Source of the DNA: Chitinophagaceae bacterium
GTDB lineage: Bacteria > Bacteroidota > Bacteroidia > Chitinophagales > Chitinophagaceae
Assembly: GCA_025455365.1 (NCBI GenBank)
Contig: JALOMP010000003.1
Span: forward strand, 1 to 33,365
DNA length: 33,365 nucleotides
Direction of reading: 5' to 3'
Part shown: positions 1-10,807 of the stretch, in pieces
Layout of the letters: each line of letters starts with the position of its first letter
Numbering within the stretch: position 1 is the stretch's first letter
Program-made: the position numbers and the translations under genes
Notes under the pieces: model-generated
What the model was told of the DNA's origin: nothing
Databases searched by the model: none
The model's input: the letters and a program-made list of their open reading frames with translations, nothing else

Positions 1-666
1 GGTTGGAACCTTGCCCAACAGGGCGCCAACCTTGTTTAACTGCATCATTTGGTCTGTAGCCAGCCGACCGTGTTCAGGATCAAGGATGCCTTTCTTTTCG
101 GCCGTTGTCAGGATGCCTACGCCAATTCTTTTGGTTAGCAGGAGGTAGTCGCCCTCCTTTGCTGTATTGTTTTGTTTTATGGAAGACAGCGGAACAAGTC
201 CGTTGACGGCGAGTCCGAAAATCGGCTCCGGTGAATCAATGCTGTGTCCCCCGGCGAGTGGGATACCCGCTTCGAGGCAGATGCTCCGGGCCCCTTCAAT
301 CACTTTTCGGGCTACGCGGGATGGTACCGTGTTGATCGGCCAGCCCAGGATGGCAATCGCGAGGACGGGCAAGCCACCCATGGCATATACATCGCTGATG
401 GCGTTGGCGGAAGCGATTCTCCCAAATTCAAAGGGGTCGTCCACGATCGGCATGAAGAAATCCGTGGTGGAAATCAGGGCCTGACCGTTTCCAAGATCAT
501 AGACCGCAGCGTCATCCTTGCTGTGATTGCCCACAATGAGCCGCTCATTATCCGGAAGGGCGAAGTTGCTTTGCAGGATTTCATCCAGGACTTTCGGCGA
601 AATCTTGCATCCACAGCCCGCGCCATGGGAATACTGTGTCAAGCGGACAGGCTCTTCGATCATCAT
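1..666 (-). CDS. selD: Selenide, water dikinase (selenophosphate synthetase), C-terminus cut by window edge
   Basis: Reverse-strand translation [31 protein letters not shown]...[62 protein letters not shown] matches SelD; the active-site codon is TGT (Cys), not TGA. Not in the ORF track because it is open at the window edge. Confidence 0.95.
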   Translation of the reverse strand, partial: MMIEEPVRLTQYSHGAGCGCKISPKVLDEILQSNFALPDNERLIVGNHSKDDAAVYDLGNGQALISTTDFFMPIVDDPFEFGRIASANAISDVYAMGGLPVLAIAILGWPINTVPSRVARKVIEGARSICLEAGIPLAGGHSIDSPEPIFGLAVNGLVPLSSIKQNNTAKEGDYLLLTKRIGVGILTTAEKKGILDPEHGRLATDQMMQLNKVGALLGKVPT

Positions 667-1763
667 AACTGTATCGGGGTTTTAATGGAATGAATTTGGC
701 GGGCATTTTCCTCCGCTTCTACGCGCGCCGCAGGAACCAATTGGATCAGTTTTTCATGATCATCCCTTTCCTGAAGCGACTTTCCGTACTTCTTATCGTA
801 ATACTTTAACAGGATCCTGAAGGACTCCGTGATATTGCCTTCCACCAGGTGGAGCAATGCCGTTTTGGTTTCCAGCCCTCCCAGGCGTTTTTGAATCCTT
901 GTTATGGCGCTGGCGAGATCGCCCTTATTGAGTTTTCCGTAAGTGGAAACCAGGTATTGCAGCCGCTCTTCGAAAGGGATGTCCAGGAAATAGACTGGCT
1001 GTTTCCTGAAATGTTGCCAGAAAGGTTGAGGCAGGTTAACGGTACCGATCCGCTGGCTTTCATCTTCCATCCAGATATAGGGCTCTTCCTGTTCGCTGGT
1101 TTTCCATGTACGCGTAGCAAAAATGGAAAGGGCCAGGCGGTTCTCGAACATTTCCTGGCTGCCTTGTTTTGGCAGCCCGATCGCCCCGAAGGCCGAACCC
1201 TTGTGCCCGGCCAGGCCCTCCAGGTCAACCACGGGTTCATTGTACCGGGAAGCCAGCATCTGCAACAGGTCGGTCTTCCCGGAACCGGTATATCCGCCAA
1301 GCACCCTGATGGGTCCCGGGTTGGCAAGCGTTTCGAGAACCCACCGGCGGAAATATTTATAGCCGCCCACAAGGGTATATACTTTAAAGCCGTATAGGTC
1401 CAGCAGCCAGGCAACGGCACCGCTGCGCATGCCGCCACGCCAGCAATGTACCAGTATGGTCTTTTCCCGTCTGTTTTCCTGGCCTTGCCCCGGTTTAAAA
1501 TCCCTGCAGAGGGCTTCCGCTTCTTCCACCATCCTGCGCATCTTTGGGCCGAAAAAATCGAGGCCCGCTTTGATGGCAGCTTCCCGGCTCTTCTGCTTGT
1601 AGAGCGTGCCCACCACTTTTCTCTCTTCATCGCTGAATAAAGGCATCGAGAAAGCGCCCGGAATGGATGCATGGCAAAATTCGCCCGGACTTCGTACGTC
1701 CAGGATAGGGACAACCCGGGAGCGTTCCAGGAAATCACCAATTTTTAATTTTTCAGCGGCCAT
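663..1763 (-). CDS. mnmH: tRNA 2-selenouridine synthase (rhodanese + P-loop)
   Basis: N-terminal rhodanese ([10 protein letters not shown]..., [17 protein letters not shown]) followed by P-loop GGYTGSGKT. Start set at ATG 1763 because the longer ORF start (1793) runs into the rho terminator. Confidence 0.93.
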   Translation of the reverse strand: MAAEKLKIGDFLERSRVVPILDVRSPGEFCHASIPGAFSMPLFSDEERKVVGTLYKQKSREAAIKAGLDFFGPKMRRMVEEAEALCRDFKPGQGQENRREKTILVHCWRGGMRSGAVAWLLDLYGFKVYTLVGGYKYFRRWVLETLANPGPIRVLGGYTGSGKTDLLQMLASRYNEPVVDLEGLAGHKGSAFGAIGLPKQGSQEMFENRLALSIFATRTWKTSEQEEPYIWMEDESQRIGTVNLPQPFWQHFRKQPVYFLDIPFEERLQYLVSTYGKLNKGDLASAITRIQKRLGGLETKTALLHLVEGNITESFRILLKYYDKKYGKSLQERDDHEKLIQLVPAARVEAEENARQIHSIKTPIQL

Positions 1764-1790
1764 GCGTGCAAAGGTACCGTTTGATGCCCA

Positions 1791-1822
1791 CAAAAAAGAT
1801 CGCCCCGGAACACGGGGCGATC
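1791..1822 (-). terminator. Rho-independent terminator downstream of rho
   Basis: GATCGCCCCG-gaaca-CGGGGCGATC, 10 bp perfect stem, followed on the minus strand by TTTTTT. Confidence 0.8.
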
Positions 1823-1845
1823 ATGATATTTATTTTCAGCAGTTA

Positions 1846-3501
1846 CTATTTGTTCATGCTAGTCAGGAACTCATAATTGTCCTTGGTACCACGAATTTGT
1901 TTCTGCAGGAGGTTCATGGCTTCTTCGCTGTTCATGTCTGCCAGGTGGTTTCGAAGGACCCACATCCGTTGGAGTACATCCTTGTCGAGGAGCAGGTCTT
2001 CACGGCGAGTGGATGAAGCGGTGAGGTCGATCGCCGGGAAAATACGGCGGTTGGCCAGCCTGCGATCCAGCACCAGTTCCATATTACCTGTGCCCTTGAA
2101 TTCCTCGAAAATTACTTCATCCATTTTGCTTCCCGTATCGATCAGGGCTGTAGCCAGGATCGTTAAAGAACCACCATTTTCAATTTTGCGGGCGGCACCG
2201 AAGAACTGCTTCGGTTTGAGCAGCGCGTTGGCTTCCACACCGCCGGAAAGAACTTTACCAGACGAAGGCGCAACCGTATTGTGGGCCCGCGCCAGGCGGG
2301 TAATGGAATCGAGCAGGATGATTACATCGTGTCCGCACTCCACCAGCCTTTTTGCTTTCTGCAGGGCGATGGTAGACACTTTCACGTGTTTTTCGGCGGG
2401 CTCATCAAAGGTGGATGCAATTACTTCCGCTTTTACGCTGCGTTCCATATCGGTCACCTCTTCCGGCCGCTCATCGATCAGTACGACCATCAGGTAACAG
2501 TCCGGGTGGTTTTCGGCGATGGCATTGGCCACTTCCTTCAGCAACATCGTTTTACCCACTTTCGGCTGTGCTACGATCAGGCCACGCTGCCCCTTTCCGA
2601 TCGGGGTGAACAGATCCATCATGCGGGTGGACATATTGTCCGGCCTCGTGAAAAGGTTCAGTTTTTCAAAAGGGAATAGCGGCGTCAGGTAATCAAACGG
2701 TACGCGGTCACGCACTTCTTCGGGGGAACGGTTATTCAGACGATCCACTTTCAGCAGCGCGAAATATTTTTCACCTTCCTTGGGAGGGCGCACCGCGCCG
2801 TAAACCGTATCGCCTGTTTTAAGGCCAAAGAGTTTAATCTGCGACGGGGAAACGTATACATCATCCGGGGAGGACAGGTAGTTGTAGTCGCTACTGCGCA
2901 GGAAACCATACCCGTCAGGCATCATTTCCAAAACGCCTTCGCCGAGGATGACACCGTCAAATTCAATATTGAACTGGGACTCTTTTTTGTGCTGGTGCGG
3001 GCGGTTTACAGGTTCCGCTTCCGTGGGTGCCGGCTGGTCCACCATTACGGAGCCCGTATCACCCTGGGTACTGTTTTCCCCGTTGAATTCCTGTTCTATG
3101 TCAAATCCTTCCATCTCGGGAACCGCTGGCGTATCTTCCGGCTGGCGACTCTTGCGGGGCAGCTTCTTATCGAGTTTTTTCTCCGGTGCTGCCGATGGTG
3201 CAGCCGCATCGGTCTCCGTAGCCTTTTTCTTGATTACGCGTGTTTTCTCCCTTGGCGGTTCACTTTCAACAATCGCCTCTTCGGTACCCGTAGCGGTACT
3301 CGTCTTCACGATCCGTTTCTGGCGGGCTGGCTTTTCCTCTTTCTGGCCGGTTGATGCGCTGTTCTGGAGGGCCTGCTTGTCCAGGATTTTGTAGATGAGC
3401 TCCTGCTTTTCAAGCTTCTTGGCGTGGGGGATTTTCAACTGCTCGGCAATATCCAGCAGTTCTGGAACGAGCATGTCGTTCAATTGTAGGATGTCGTACA
3501 T
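1846..3501 (-). CDS. rho: Transcription termination factor Rho with extended low-complexity N-terminal insertion
   Basis: [96 protein letters not shown] are Rho motifs. Confidence 0.97.
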   Translation of the reverse strand: MYDILQLNDMLVPELLDIAEQLKIPHAKKLEKQELIYKILDKQALQNSASTGQKEEKPARQKRIVKTSTATGTEEAIVESEPPREKTRVIKKKATETDAAAPSAAPEKKLDKKLPRKSRQPEDTPAVPEMEGFDIEQEFNGENSTQGDTGSVMVDQPAPTEAEPVNRPHQHKKESQFNIEFDGVILGEGVLEMMPDGYGFLRSSDYNYLSSPDDVYVSPSQIKLFGLKTGDTVYGAVRPPKEGEKYFALLKVDRLNNRSPEEVRDRVPFDYLTPLFPFEKLNLFTRPDNMSTRMMDLFTPIGKGQRGLIVAQPKVGKTMLLKEVANAIAENHPDCYLMVVLIDERPEEVTDMERSVKAEVIASTFDEPAEKHVKVSTIALQKAKRLVECGHDVIILLDSITRLARAHNTVAPSSGKVLSGGVEANALLKPKQFFGAARKIENGGSLTILATALIDTGSKMDEVIFEEFKGTGNMELVLDRRLANRRIFPAIDLTASSTRREDLLLDKDVLQRMWVLRNHLADMNSEEAMNLLQKQIRGTKDNYEFLTSMNK

Positions 3502-3674
3502 AAAATCGCTTAAAAATGTAGGCCCACTGGGGAAGGGACCTTAAAAATGACTTTTGAATTTGAATAAAGAGTGACTGGAATTGGGTAAAACTGATGCGCA
3601 CCCGGGGAATGAAAAAGACCTATCAGCCTGGATTCCAGTGCAAGATTACAGTTATTTTTCTAAAAATGCAAAAT

Positions 3675-3683
3675 TTATCCACA
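3675..3683 (+). promoter_or_regulatory. Consensus DnaA-box-like 9-mer TTATCCACA
   Basis: Exact match to TTATCCACA in the rho/asnS intergenic region; single copy. Confidence 0.35.
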
Positions 3684-3706
3684 GAAAGCATTTAAATGTC
3701 AACAGC

Positions 3707-3730
3707 TATCTTTGCGGCTCTTTAAGGAGG
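3707..3730 (+). promoter_or_regulatory. asnS promoter -7 box (TATCTTTG) and Shine-Dalgarno-like AAGGAGG
   Basis: TATCTTTG at 3707-3714 matches the Bacteroidota TAnnTTTG -7 consensus; AAGGAGG at 3724-3730 lies 5 nt before ATG 3736. Confidence 0.55.
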
Positions 3731-3735
3731 CCAAT

Positions 3736-5172
3736 ATGATACAGAAAAGAACGAAGATCAGGGAGTTGTTGCGCATGAAACCGGAAGGTCAGTCGCTCAC
3801 GGTCATGGGATGGGTTCGTACGTTCCGCAATAACCAGTTTATCGCACTGAACGACGGTTCAACCAATACCAACCTGCAGGTGGTGGCTCCACTGGGGGTA
3901 TTTGACGAAACGCTGCTGAAGCGGATCACTACATCGGCGTCCCTGAAAATAGAGGGCTCACTCGTGCCGAGCAGCGGCAAGGGCCAGGCCATGGAACTGG
4001 TGGCCACCAGCATCGAGGTTTTGGGGGACTCGGACCCTGAGAAATACCCGCTTCAGCCCAAGAAACACAGCCTTGAGTTCCTGCGCGAGATCGCCCACCT
4101 GCGGTTCAGGACAAATACGTTCGGGTCCGTGTTCAGGGTGCGACATTCGCTTGCATTCGCTATACACCAGTTTTTTAATGAACGCGGTTTTGTGTACCTG
4201 CACACGCCGGTGATCACCGCCAGTGACGCGGAAGGGGCCGGGGAGATGTTCCGGGTAACAACGCTGCCGTTTGACAATCCTCCCAGGAATGAAGACGGGT
4301 CTGTGAATTTCAGGGAAGATTTTTTTGGCAGGGCTACGAACCTGACGGTCAGCGGGCAGTTGGAAGGCGAACTCGGAGCCACCGCTTTCGGGGAGATATA
4401 CACATTTGGTCCCACTTTCCGGGCTGAAAACTCCAACACCACCAGGCACCTGGCGGAGTTCTGGATGATCGAGCCGGAGATGGCTTTCTATGACCTGGAA
4501 GACAACATGAACCTTGCGGAAAGTTTTATCAAGTATATCATTGGCTATGCGATGGAGCACAACAGGGAGGACCTGGAATTCCTGGCGCAGCGACTGCAGG
4601 AAGAGGAAAAAGCGCTGCCACAGGACAAGCGCAGCGAATGGACGCTCCTGGAAAAACTTGAGTTCGTCCTGAAGAACGACTTCGAACGGATTACGTATAC
4701 GGAGGCGATTGATATCCTGCTGCAATCCCCGGCCTACAAGAAAAAGAAATTCCAGTATGATGTGAAGTGGGGGATCGACATGCAAAGCGAACACGAGCGG
4801 TACCTGGTGGAAAAACATTTTCGCAAGCCCGTCATCGTTACCAATTATCCGAAAGAAATCAAGGCTTTTTACATGCGCCAGGATGACAATGGGAAGACGG
4901 TTGCCGCGATGGATATACTTGCCCCGGGCATCGGGGAAATCGTTGGTGGTTCACAGCGGGAAGAGCGTATGGACAAACTGACTGCACGCATGCGGGAGAT
5001 GCATATACCGGAAGAAGAATTGTATTGGTACCTGGACACCAGGAGGTTCGGGACGGTGCCGCATGCCGGTTTCGGGCTTGGCTTTGAGCGGATGGTGCAG
5101 TTCGTTACGGGCATGGGCAATATCCGCGATGTAATACCCTTTCCACGGACGCCCAAGAGCGCCGAATTCTGA
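3736..5172 (+). CDS. asnS: Asparagine--tRNA ligase
   Basis: [12 protein letters not shown]...[20 protein letters not shown]; class II aaRS motifs [24 protein letters not shown] and [29 protein letters not shown]. Confidence 0.97.
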   Translation: MIQKRTKIRELLRMKPEGQSLTVMGWVRTFRNNQFIALNDGSTNTNLQVVAPLGVFDETLLKRITTSASLKIEGSLVPSSGKGQAMELVATSIEVLGDSDPEKYPLQPKKHSLEFLREIAHLRFRTNTFGSVFRVRHSLAFAIHQFFNERGFVYLHTPVITASDAEGAGEMFRVTTLPFDNPPRNEDGSVNFREDFFGRATNLTVSGQLEGELGATAFGEIYTFGPTFRAENSNTTRHLAEFWMIEPEMAFYDLEDNMNLAESFIKYIIGYAMEHNREDLEFLAQRLQEEEKALPQDKRSEWTLLEKLEFVLKNDFERITYTEAIDILLQSPAYKKKKFQYDVKWGIDMQSEHERYLVEKHFRKPVIVTNYPKEIKAFYMRQDDNGKTVAAMDILAPGIGEIVGGSQREERMDKLTARMREMHIPEEELYWYLDTRRFGTVPHAGFGLGFERMVQFVTGMGNIRDVIPFPRTPKSAEF

Positions 5173-5186
5173 AAAAGTAATTCCAG

Positions 5187-5211
5187 GGATCCCACACGGG
5201 ATCCTTTTTTT
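5187..5211 (+). terminator. asnS terminator
   Basis: GGATCCC-acac-GGGATCC followed by a T-tract. Confidence 0.75.
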
Positions 5212-6034
5212 ATTCATGCAGGCACAAGATGGGAATATGGGAATGGAATACCAGTTCCCGCGTGTGGCTTTTCTCAAACAAGCCGGACAACAATTTGTGT
5301 TTTTTAGGGATGGTTATCAGCAAATCAAAACCCTTTGTTTCCGCGTACTGGTGTATGCCCTCCACCACATCAGGATGTTCGATATAATCATATTGCGGAT
5401 GCGTCTCTTCCAGCATGGTATGCAGCAAAATGGTTTCTTCAGGAGTTTCCGGCTTGAAGTGCCGACTTTTGTAATCAACATTCAGCACATGCAATTCAGC
5501 GCCAAAAGTTTTACAGATCTCCACGATCTTGTGACCCGGTGTTGTGTCCACCACTTCGCTGAAATCGCAGGCGAAACCGATTTTCCGGACCGCTGAAAAA
5601 ACAGCGCCGGGCGGTACCACGATAACGGGATAAACCAAATGTCTGATCGCCGTCAGCGTGTTGCTTCCCAGGAAAAGCCTTTCGAGTCCGCTGGCCCCCT
5701 TGGTTCCCATCACCACGGCAAAGGGCTGGATGCTTTTACAAAGGGTTTCAATCTCATCCACTACTTCGCCCAACCGGGATTCCGTATAAATTTTTAACTG
5801 TCCGCTGGTGACATGTTCAAGATCCTTTTTCATCTTTTCAAGCTTTTCCTCGCTGGCTTTTTGCAGCTCTTCGATGGAAAGGTTTACCACGGGCACCTCT
5901 GTAAATGTTACGGGTACCTGGTAAACATGGAGCAGGATTATACTTGCGCCGATCGATTGCGCCATGTCAACGGCGTAGTTAATGGCATTCACAGACACGG
6001 GTGAAAAATCAGTGGGAACGATGATGGTCTTCAT
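5210..6034 (-). CDS. Universal stress protein, tandem UspA domains
   Basis: MKTIIVPTDFSPVSVNAINYAVDMAQSIGASIILLHVY..., VVMGTKGASGLERLFLGSNTLTAIRHLVYPVIVVP. Confidence 0.9.
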   Translation of the reverse strand: MKTIIVPTDFSPVSVNAINYAVDMAQSIGASIILLHVYQVPVTFTEVPVVNLSIEELQKASEEKLEKMKKDLEHVTSGQLKIYTESRLGEVVDEIETLCKSIQPFAVVMGTKGASGLERLFLGSNTLTAIRHLVYPVIVVPPGAVFSAVRKIGFACDFSEVVDTTPGHKIVEICKTFGAELHVLNVDYKSRHFKPETPEETILLHTMLEETHPQYDYIEHPDVVEGIHQYAETKGFDLLITIPKKHKLLSGLFEKSHTRELVFHSHIPILCLHE

Positions 6035-6108
6035 AATCCTGCATTTAATAGTTGAAATTACGGCTTAATGGCAAGGTGCGGAATGACCTCCGTCAGTTGT
6101 ACCTGTGA

Positions 6109-7167
6109 TCAGGCACGGCGCACAGCTTTATACAGCCGGAGCCTTCTGCTGACGTCTTCCCTGATGTTCAGGTAAAATAGGTTATAGTCGCCCGCGTGGT
6201 AATTGCGGGTGGCATACAGAAATCCTCCGGGGAACCGGGGTTTGCTGATCCATAGTGCATTTCCGGAGATGGCGGCGCTTTGGGTATGAGTGTATACCTT
6301 GTTAAATTTTAACAGGACGGCCCCCTTATGCATGGACCTGGACATCGTGCCAGCCGAGGTTTTCCAGGAGTAGGGATTAACCACTGAAATCGAGGTGTCT
6401 TCCGTGGAAATGTACCGGTCCTGGTAACCCCGGCGATAGGTTCGCCAACTTGCATAACAACCCACAGAGAGTGAATCCGCGCAAGGTTGCAACACTTGAT
6501 AATATGCCTTTTCTACCGGGATGCCCAACAGGTATGCCGCCACCAGTTGGGAACGCAGGATACTGTCTGTATCAAAAAATTCCCGTAAAAGTCTTTTGGC
6601 ATGCGTGGTACCCTGGCTGTGTGATGCTATGATGATCGGTCGCCCCTTGTTTTCTGTTTGCAGGTAATGCAGGAACGCCTGCCTGATATCCTGGTAGGCG
6701 AAGTCAAACGCTCTTAGTGCCCGCGCCGTGTCATGCTGGTAATACATCCGGAGATGAGCCTGTCTGTACCGGGGTGCATATATGCGGCAGGATTCGTTGA
6801 AAACGCTTGCCTGGTACAGGATGGAACTGAAGTCGGTTTTATGATTCAATGCAGAGTCGTCGATATTTGCATTGTCCTGAAGGGTGTCGTTTTCGTTGGT
6901 GAAACTGGTAGGGTGCAGGAAGAAGACGTCTGCATCGTATGTTGCGGACGTTTTCCGGAGAGGCTTGGGTACACTGTCCGATGGATCCCATTTGGCGGGA
7001 TGGGCCGCCCAATATGATAGACTGGCGTAATCCGGGGCTGCATGGCTTGTTTGCAGGCGGGGGTTTCCCTGATTGGGCGTATATTTCGGGCTGCAACCCC
7101 ATGCCAGGAATGTAATGCACAAGAGGGCTATGTAGCTGGCTGTATGCAACACCGCGAGTCTGCTCAT
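6109..7167 (-). CDS. DUF3089 domain lipoprotein (alpha/beta-hydrolase-like)
   Basis: Signal/lipobox FLAWGCSP; ADVFFLHPTSF..., IIASHSQGTTHAKRLL (nucleophile elbow S-x-S-Q-G); DUF3089-like layout. Confidence 0.75.
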   Translation of the reverse strand: MSRLAVLHTASYIALLCITFLAWGCSPKYTPNQGNPRLQTSHAAPDYASLSYWAAHPAKWDPSDSVPKPLRKTSATYDADVFFLHPTSFTNENDTLQDNANIDDSALNHKTDFSSILYQASVFNESCRIYAPRYRQAHLRMYYQHDTARALRAFDFAYQDIRQAFLHYLQTENKGRPIIIASHSQGTTHAKRLLREFFDTDSILRSQLVAAYLLGIPVEKAYYQVLQPCADSLSVGCYASWRTYRRGYQDRYISTEDTSISVVNPYSWKTSAGTMSRSMHKGAVLLKFNKVYTHTQSAAISGNALWISKPRFPGGFLYATRNYHAGDYNLFYLNIREDVSRRLRLYKAVRRA

Positions 7168-7230
7168 ATCGAGAATTTCTTTCTACTCAAAAATATGTTT
7201 TGTACTTTTTAGCTGTTAAAAGAAAATGTT

Positions 7231-8175
7231 ATGAATATACCAGTGGTAGACCTTGATCGGTTTCGAAAGGGAAACCAGGAGGAAAGGGAGGCCTTTGTAC
7301 AGGAGTTGGGAAAGGCGTATGAAGATGTTGGATTTGTTGCGGTTCATAACCATGGAATTTCCGATGCGTTGATCAAGTCCCTCTATGAAACGGTACAGCA
7401 GTTTTTTTCATTGCCGCTGGAGAAGAAGAAAAAGTACCAGATTCCCGGTTTGGCCGGGCAACGCGGTTATACATCTTTCGGGCAGGAACATGCCAAGGGT
7501 AGTGAGGCGCCAGATCTTAAGGAGTTTTTCCAATTCGGCCAGACCATAGAACCTGGCGTTGTTGTTGGGGAAGAATACCCGCCGAACGTGCAGGTGGGGG
7601 AAATCGCGTCATTTAATCCATTGTTCCTGGAAGCGTACCGGGCTTTTGAGCAGTCCGGGAAGGATTTACTATCGGCGATCGCCCTTTACCTTGGGCTCGA
7701 GCCGGGATATTTTGATCAAAAGATAGATCATGGGAATTCAATCCTTCGTGCCATTCATTATCCACCGATAACCACGGAGCCTAAATCTTCCATTCGAGCC
7801 GAGCAGCATGAAGATATAAACCTCATCACCCTGCTCGTTGGCGCTTCGGCCGACGGGCTTGAAATACTTACCCGGGATGGGAAATGGGTGCCTGTAACGG
7901 CGCTTCCCGGACAGATCGTAGTGAATGTGGGGGACATGCTTCAGCGTTTAACGAATAACCGGTTGCGCAGTACAACACACCGGGTGGTGAATCCCCCGAG
8001 GGAACTGTGGCATACGTCGAGGTTTTCCATCCCGTTTTTTTTACACCCGCGCAGCGAAGTGTCGCTGGCATGCCTGGATAACTGCATTGACGCGGCGCAT
8101 CCGAAGGCATATCCCGATGCCACTGCAGGGGAGTACCTCGATGAGCGCCTGAGAGAGATCGGGCTGAAGAAGTAA
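7231..8175 (+). CDS. 2OG-Fe(II)/isopenicillin N synthase family oxygenase
   Basis: MNIPVVDLDRF..., EQHEDINLITLLVGASADGLEILTRDGKWVPVTALPGQIVVNVGDMLQRLTNNRLRSTTHRVVNP (HxD...H, RxS motifs). Confidence 0.9.
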   Translation: MNIPVVDLDRFRKGNQEEREAFVQELGKAYEDVGFVAVHNHGISDALIKSLYETVQQFFSLPLEKKKKYQIPGLAGQRGYTSFGQEHAKGSEAPDLKEFFQFGQTIEPGVVVGEEYPPNVQVGEIASFNPLFLEAYRAFEQSGKDLLSAIALYLGLEPGYFDQKIDHGNSILRAIHYPPITTEPKSSIRAEQHEDINLITLLVGASADGLEILTRDGKWVPVTALPGQIVVNVGDMLQRLTNNRLRSTTHRVVNPPRELWHTSRFSIPFFLHPRSEVSLACLDNCIDAAHPKAYPDATAGEYLDERLREIGLKK

Positions 8176-8219
8176 CCTGGGAGAACCGCATATTATTTTC
8201 ATGTTTTAGACAAGGTTGA

Positions 8220-9482
8220 TTGCTTAAACTGTTCAGACATATCCCGTTTCTGAAAGCCGTTTTCCTGCACAGCATCACTGCTTTTGGAGGACCGCAGGGG
8301 CACCTGGGTATGATGATGAAAACCTTTGTGGACCGGCGCAGGGATGTGACGGAAAAGGAACTGTTGGATTTCAACGCGTTTTGCCAGCTCCTTCCCGGCG
8401 CGTCCTCTACGCAGACGCTTACGCTGATCGGGTATAAGCGCGGCGGGATTGTGCTGGCGATTATTACCCTGGTCATCTGGATACTGCCCGCGTCCTTTTT
8501 AATGGGAGGGCTTTCTTTTGTGATCCGTTATTTTGAGCAAAGGGAAACAGAACACAATCTCTTTCGGTTTATCCAGCCGATGGCTGTCGGGTTCCTGGCT
8601 TTCGCCGCCTTCCGGGCATTCACCCTGATTGTTCGCAACCGTACGGCAAGGATTATCGTGGTGACGGCCATGCTTGTCACCTACCTGTTTTTTAATAATC
8701 CGGTCATTTTCCCCGTGGTACTGATTTTGGGTGGATTGATGACCAGTTTTACCGAAAAGGAAGATAAAGACCGGCAACCGGTCCCGTACCGTCCCATCAA
8801 ATGGGGAAACATCGTGATTTTCCTGGGGATATTGCTGGTGAGCGGAATCCTGTCTGAAACCTCCCGGAAGCAGGAATGGCCCAACAGGAAAAGCTTTAAC
8901 CTTTTTGAAAACTTTTACCGTTTTGGGAGCATCGTATTCGGTGGCGGCGATGTGCTCATCCCCATGATGTATGAACAATACGTGGTAAGGCCGAATGCGG
9001 AACGTGTGCTGCAAAAGAAGAAAAATGTAATCCGTGTTGAAGCGGATGATTTCCTGACGGGTGCGGGGATCGTGCGGGCGATACCAGGTCCGGTGTTTTC
9101 CATCGCTTCATTTACCGGCGGCCTGGTGATGAAGAACGAAGGGAAAAGCCGGCAGATCATGGGATGTATTATCGGGGCCGTTGGAATATTTCTCCCGAGC
9201 GCCTTGCTGGTACTCTTTTTTTTCCCCGTATGGCATAACCTTCACCGGTATGAGGGAATTTACCGTGCCCTGAAAGGGATCAATGCCGCGGTAGTGGGCA
9301 TCATGATCGCTTCCACCATTTATCTTACCAGGGACCTTTCGCTGGCGGGCATCGTGGAAGGAAGGGCGATCAGTTTCCTGAATATGGGCGTTATCGCAGG
9401 CACCTTTGTGATGTTGATGTTTTCGCGATTACCCGCCCCGGTCATCGCCCTGGCATGTCTTTTACTGGGATGGATCTTTTAG
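8220..9482 (+). CDS. chrA: Chromate transporter, ChrA family (TTG start)
   Basis: [19 protein letters not shown]...[23 protein letters not shown] and second-half [13 protein letters not shown]...[25 protein letters not shown]; duplicated CHR domains. Confidence 0.88.
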   Translation: MLKLFRHIPFLKAVFLHSITAFGGPQGHLGMMMKTFVDRRRDVTEKELLDFNAFCQLLPGASSTQTLTLIGYKRGGIVLAIITLVIWILPASFLMGGLSFVIRYFEQRETEHNLFRFIQPMAVGFLAFAAFRAFTLIVRNRTARIIVVTAMLVTYLFFNNPVIFPVVLILGGLMTSFTEKEDKDRQPVPYRPIKWGNIVIFLGILLVSGILSETSRKQEWPNRKSFNLFENFYRFGSIVFGGGDVLIPMMYEQYVVRPNAERVLQKKKNVIRVEADDFLTGAGIVRAIPGPVFSIASFTGGLVMKNEGKSRQIMGCIIGAVGIFLPSALLVLFFFPVWHNLHRYEGIYRALKGINAAVVGIMIASTIYLTRDLSLAGIVEGRAISFLNMGVIAGTFVMLMFSRLPAPVIALACLLLGWIF

Positions 9483-10052
9483 CGGCCGGTAATAATGGTT
9501 CCGGTCGATTTCTTCCTTCACGATATCGGGTACGAGGTAGCGGATGGATTTGCCCGCGGCAATCATTTCACGGATATCCGTAGCCGAAATCTGCAGCAGG
9601 GGAGCCTGCAGGGAAGTTGCCGCAACGGGAAGGTCGGTGCGTATCGGGAAGCCTGGCCGCTCGTACACGTATACAGGGTAGCGGCTCATAATCACCGGTG
9701 CGTTTTTCCATTTGTCCAGGTTCTGGAAACTGTCGCTTCCCATCAGGATGGAAAACTGGTGGGAGGGATACTTTTCTTCCAGGTAGGCCATGGTGTCTAT
9801 CGTATAAGATGGCTTGGGCAAACGAAATTCGATATCCGTCGCTTTCAGCCTTGTTTCTCCCTCCAGGGCCAGCTGCGCGAGATGCAGGCGATGGTATTCA
9901 TTGAGCAGTCCCTTGCTCGGTTTAAACGGGTTCTGTGGTGAAATGACCAGCCAGATCTGGTCCAGGTCTGTGTGCTGAAGGGTGTAGTTGGCAATGATCA
10001 GGTGACCGTGGTGAATGGGATTAAAGGAGCCAAAATATAGACCAATTTTCAT
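9462..10052 (-). CDS. nadD: Nicotinate-nucleotide adenylyltransferase
   Basis: [26 protein letters not shown]...[17 protein letters not shown]...[24 protein letters not shown]. Confidence 0.95.
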   Translation of the reverse strand: MKIGLYFGSFNPIHHGHLIIANYTLQHTDLDQIWLVISPQNPFKPSKGLLNEYHRLHLAQLALEGETRLKATDIEFRLPKPSYTIDTMAYLEEKYPSHQFSILMGSDSFQNLDKWKNAPVIMSRYPVYVYERPGFPIRTDLPVAATSLQAPLLQISATDIREMIAAGKSIRYLVPDIVKEEIDRNHYYRPLKDPSQ

Positions 10053-10069
10053 AAAACATTGATATACAG

Positions 10070-10330
10070 CTAGTTAGCTTTCTCTGTATCGACCATGATC
10101 TTGGACGCTTCATTGAGGCGAAGACTAACCGCATACCCGGCAACCTGAATGGCGATGGGATCGCCCATGGGTGCTACTTGTTCAACGATTACCGTTTCGC
10201 CTGGTATAAATCCCATTTCCATCAATTTCAGGAAAATATCATCCTGCTCAAAATCTCTGATAACACCGGATTCACCCGGTTCCAATTCGGATAATCTTTT
10301 AATCATAAGGAGCAATAGCTTCTGGAACAA
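10070..10330 (-). CDS. FeoA-domain ferrous iron transport protein
   Basis: RLSELEPGESGVIRDFEQDDIFLKLMEMGFIPGETVIVEQVAPMGDPIAIQVAGYAVSLRLNEA. Confidence 0.88.
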   Translation of the reverse strand: MFQKLLLLMIKRLSELEPGESGVIRDFEQDDIFLKLMEMGFIPGETVIVEQVAPMGDPIAIQVAGYAVSLRLNEASKIMVDTEKAN

Positions 10331-10377
10331 AGCTAAGCCAGGCTGGATTGATTTCTCTGTATCTTGGATTGAATTTT

Positions 10378-10806
10378 ATGGCAAGGATATCTTTTGCATA
10401 TCAATTGGCCTATCGGGGTCCCGAAAACAAGGCAAGGCTTCGTGATTTCCTGGTAAGGCTGGCCGGCCGCGAGGGTTATGGTATCGACGAGCTGAACTAT
10501 GTCATCTGCTCGGATAAGTACCTGCTGCAGATCAACCAGGCCTATTTGTCGCACGATTACTATACGGACATCATCACTTTTGACCTCCGGGAGACGGCCG
10601 GGGCTATCAAGGGGGAGATTTATATAAGTCTCGACCGGGTTCGGGATAATGCAAAGACTTGGCGCCAGCCGGTCTATAAGGAATTGCACCGGGTGATTTT
10701 TCACGGGTTATTGCACCTCTGCGGCTATAAGGATACGTTAAAAGCGGACCAGGCGCTTATGCACCAGAAGGAAGATTTTTACCTTGGGGAATATTTCCGA
10801 CGCTGA
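10378..10806 (+). CDS. ybeY: Endoribonuclease YbeY (16S rRNA maturation)
   Basis: SHDYYTDIITFDL...GEIYISLDRVRDNA...ELHRVIFHGLLHLCGYKD metal-binding H3 motif. Start at ATG 10378 preferred. Confidence 0.93.
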   Translation: MARISFAYQLAYRGPENKARLRDFLVRLAGREGYGIDELNYVICSDKYLLQINQAYLSHDYYTDIITFDLRETAGAIKGEIYISLDRVRDNAKTWRQPVYKELHRVIFHGLLHLCGYKDTLKADQALMHQKEDFYLGEYFRR

Positions 10807-10807
10807 T

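Noticed and set aside
902-1741. 279-aa minus-strand ORF inside mnmH
   Set aside because: Frame-shifted shadow of mnmH, which has clear rhodanese and P-loop motifs.
2383-2388. CACGTG inside rho as another parS
   Set aside because: Flanks (ACTTTCACGTGTTTTT) break the parS dyad.
3958-4818. 286-aa minus-strand ORF over asnS
   Set aside because: Antisense shadow of asnS; no domain.
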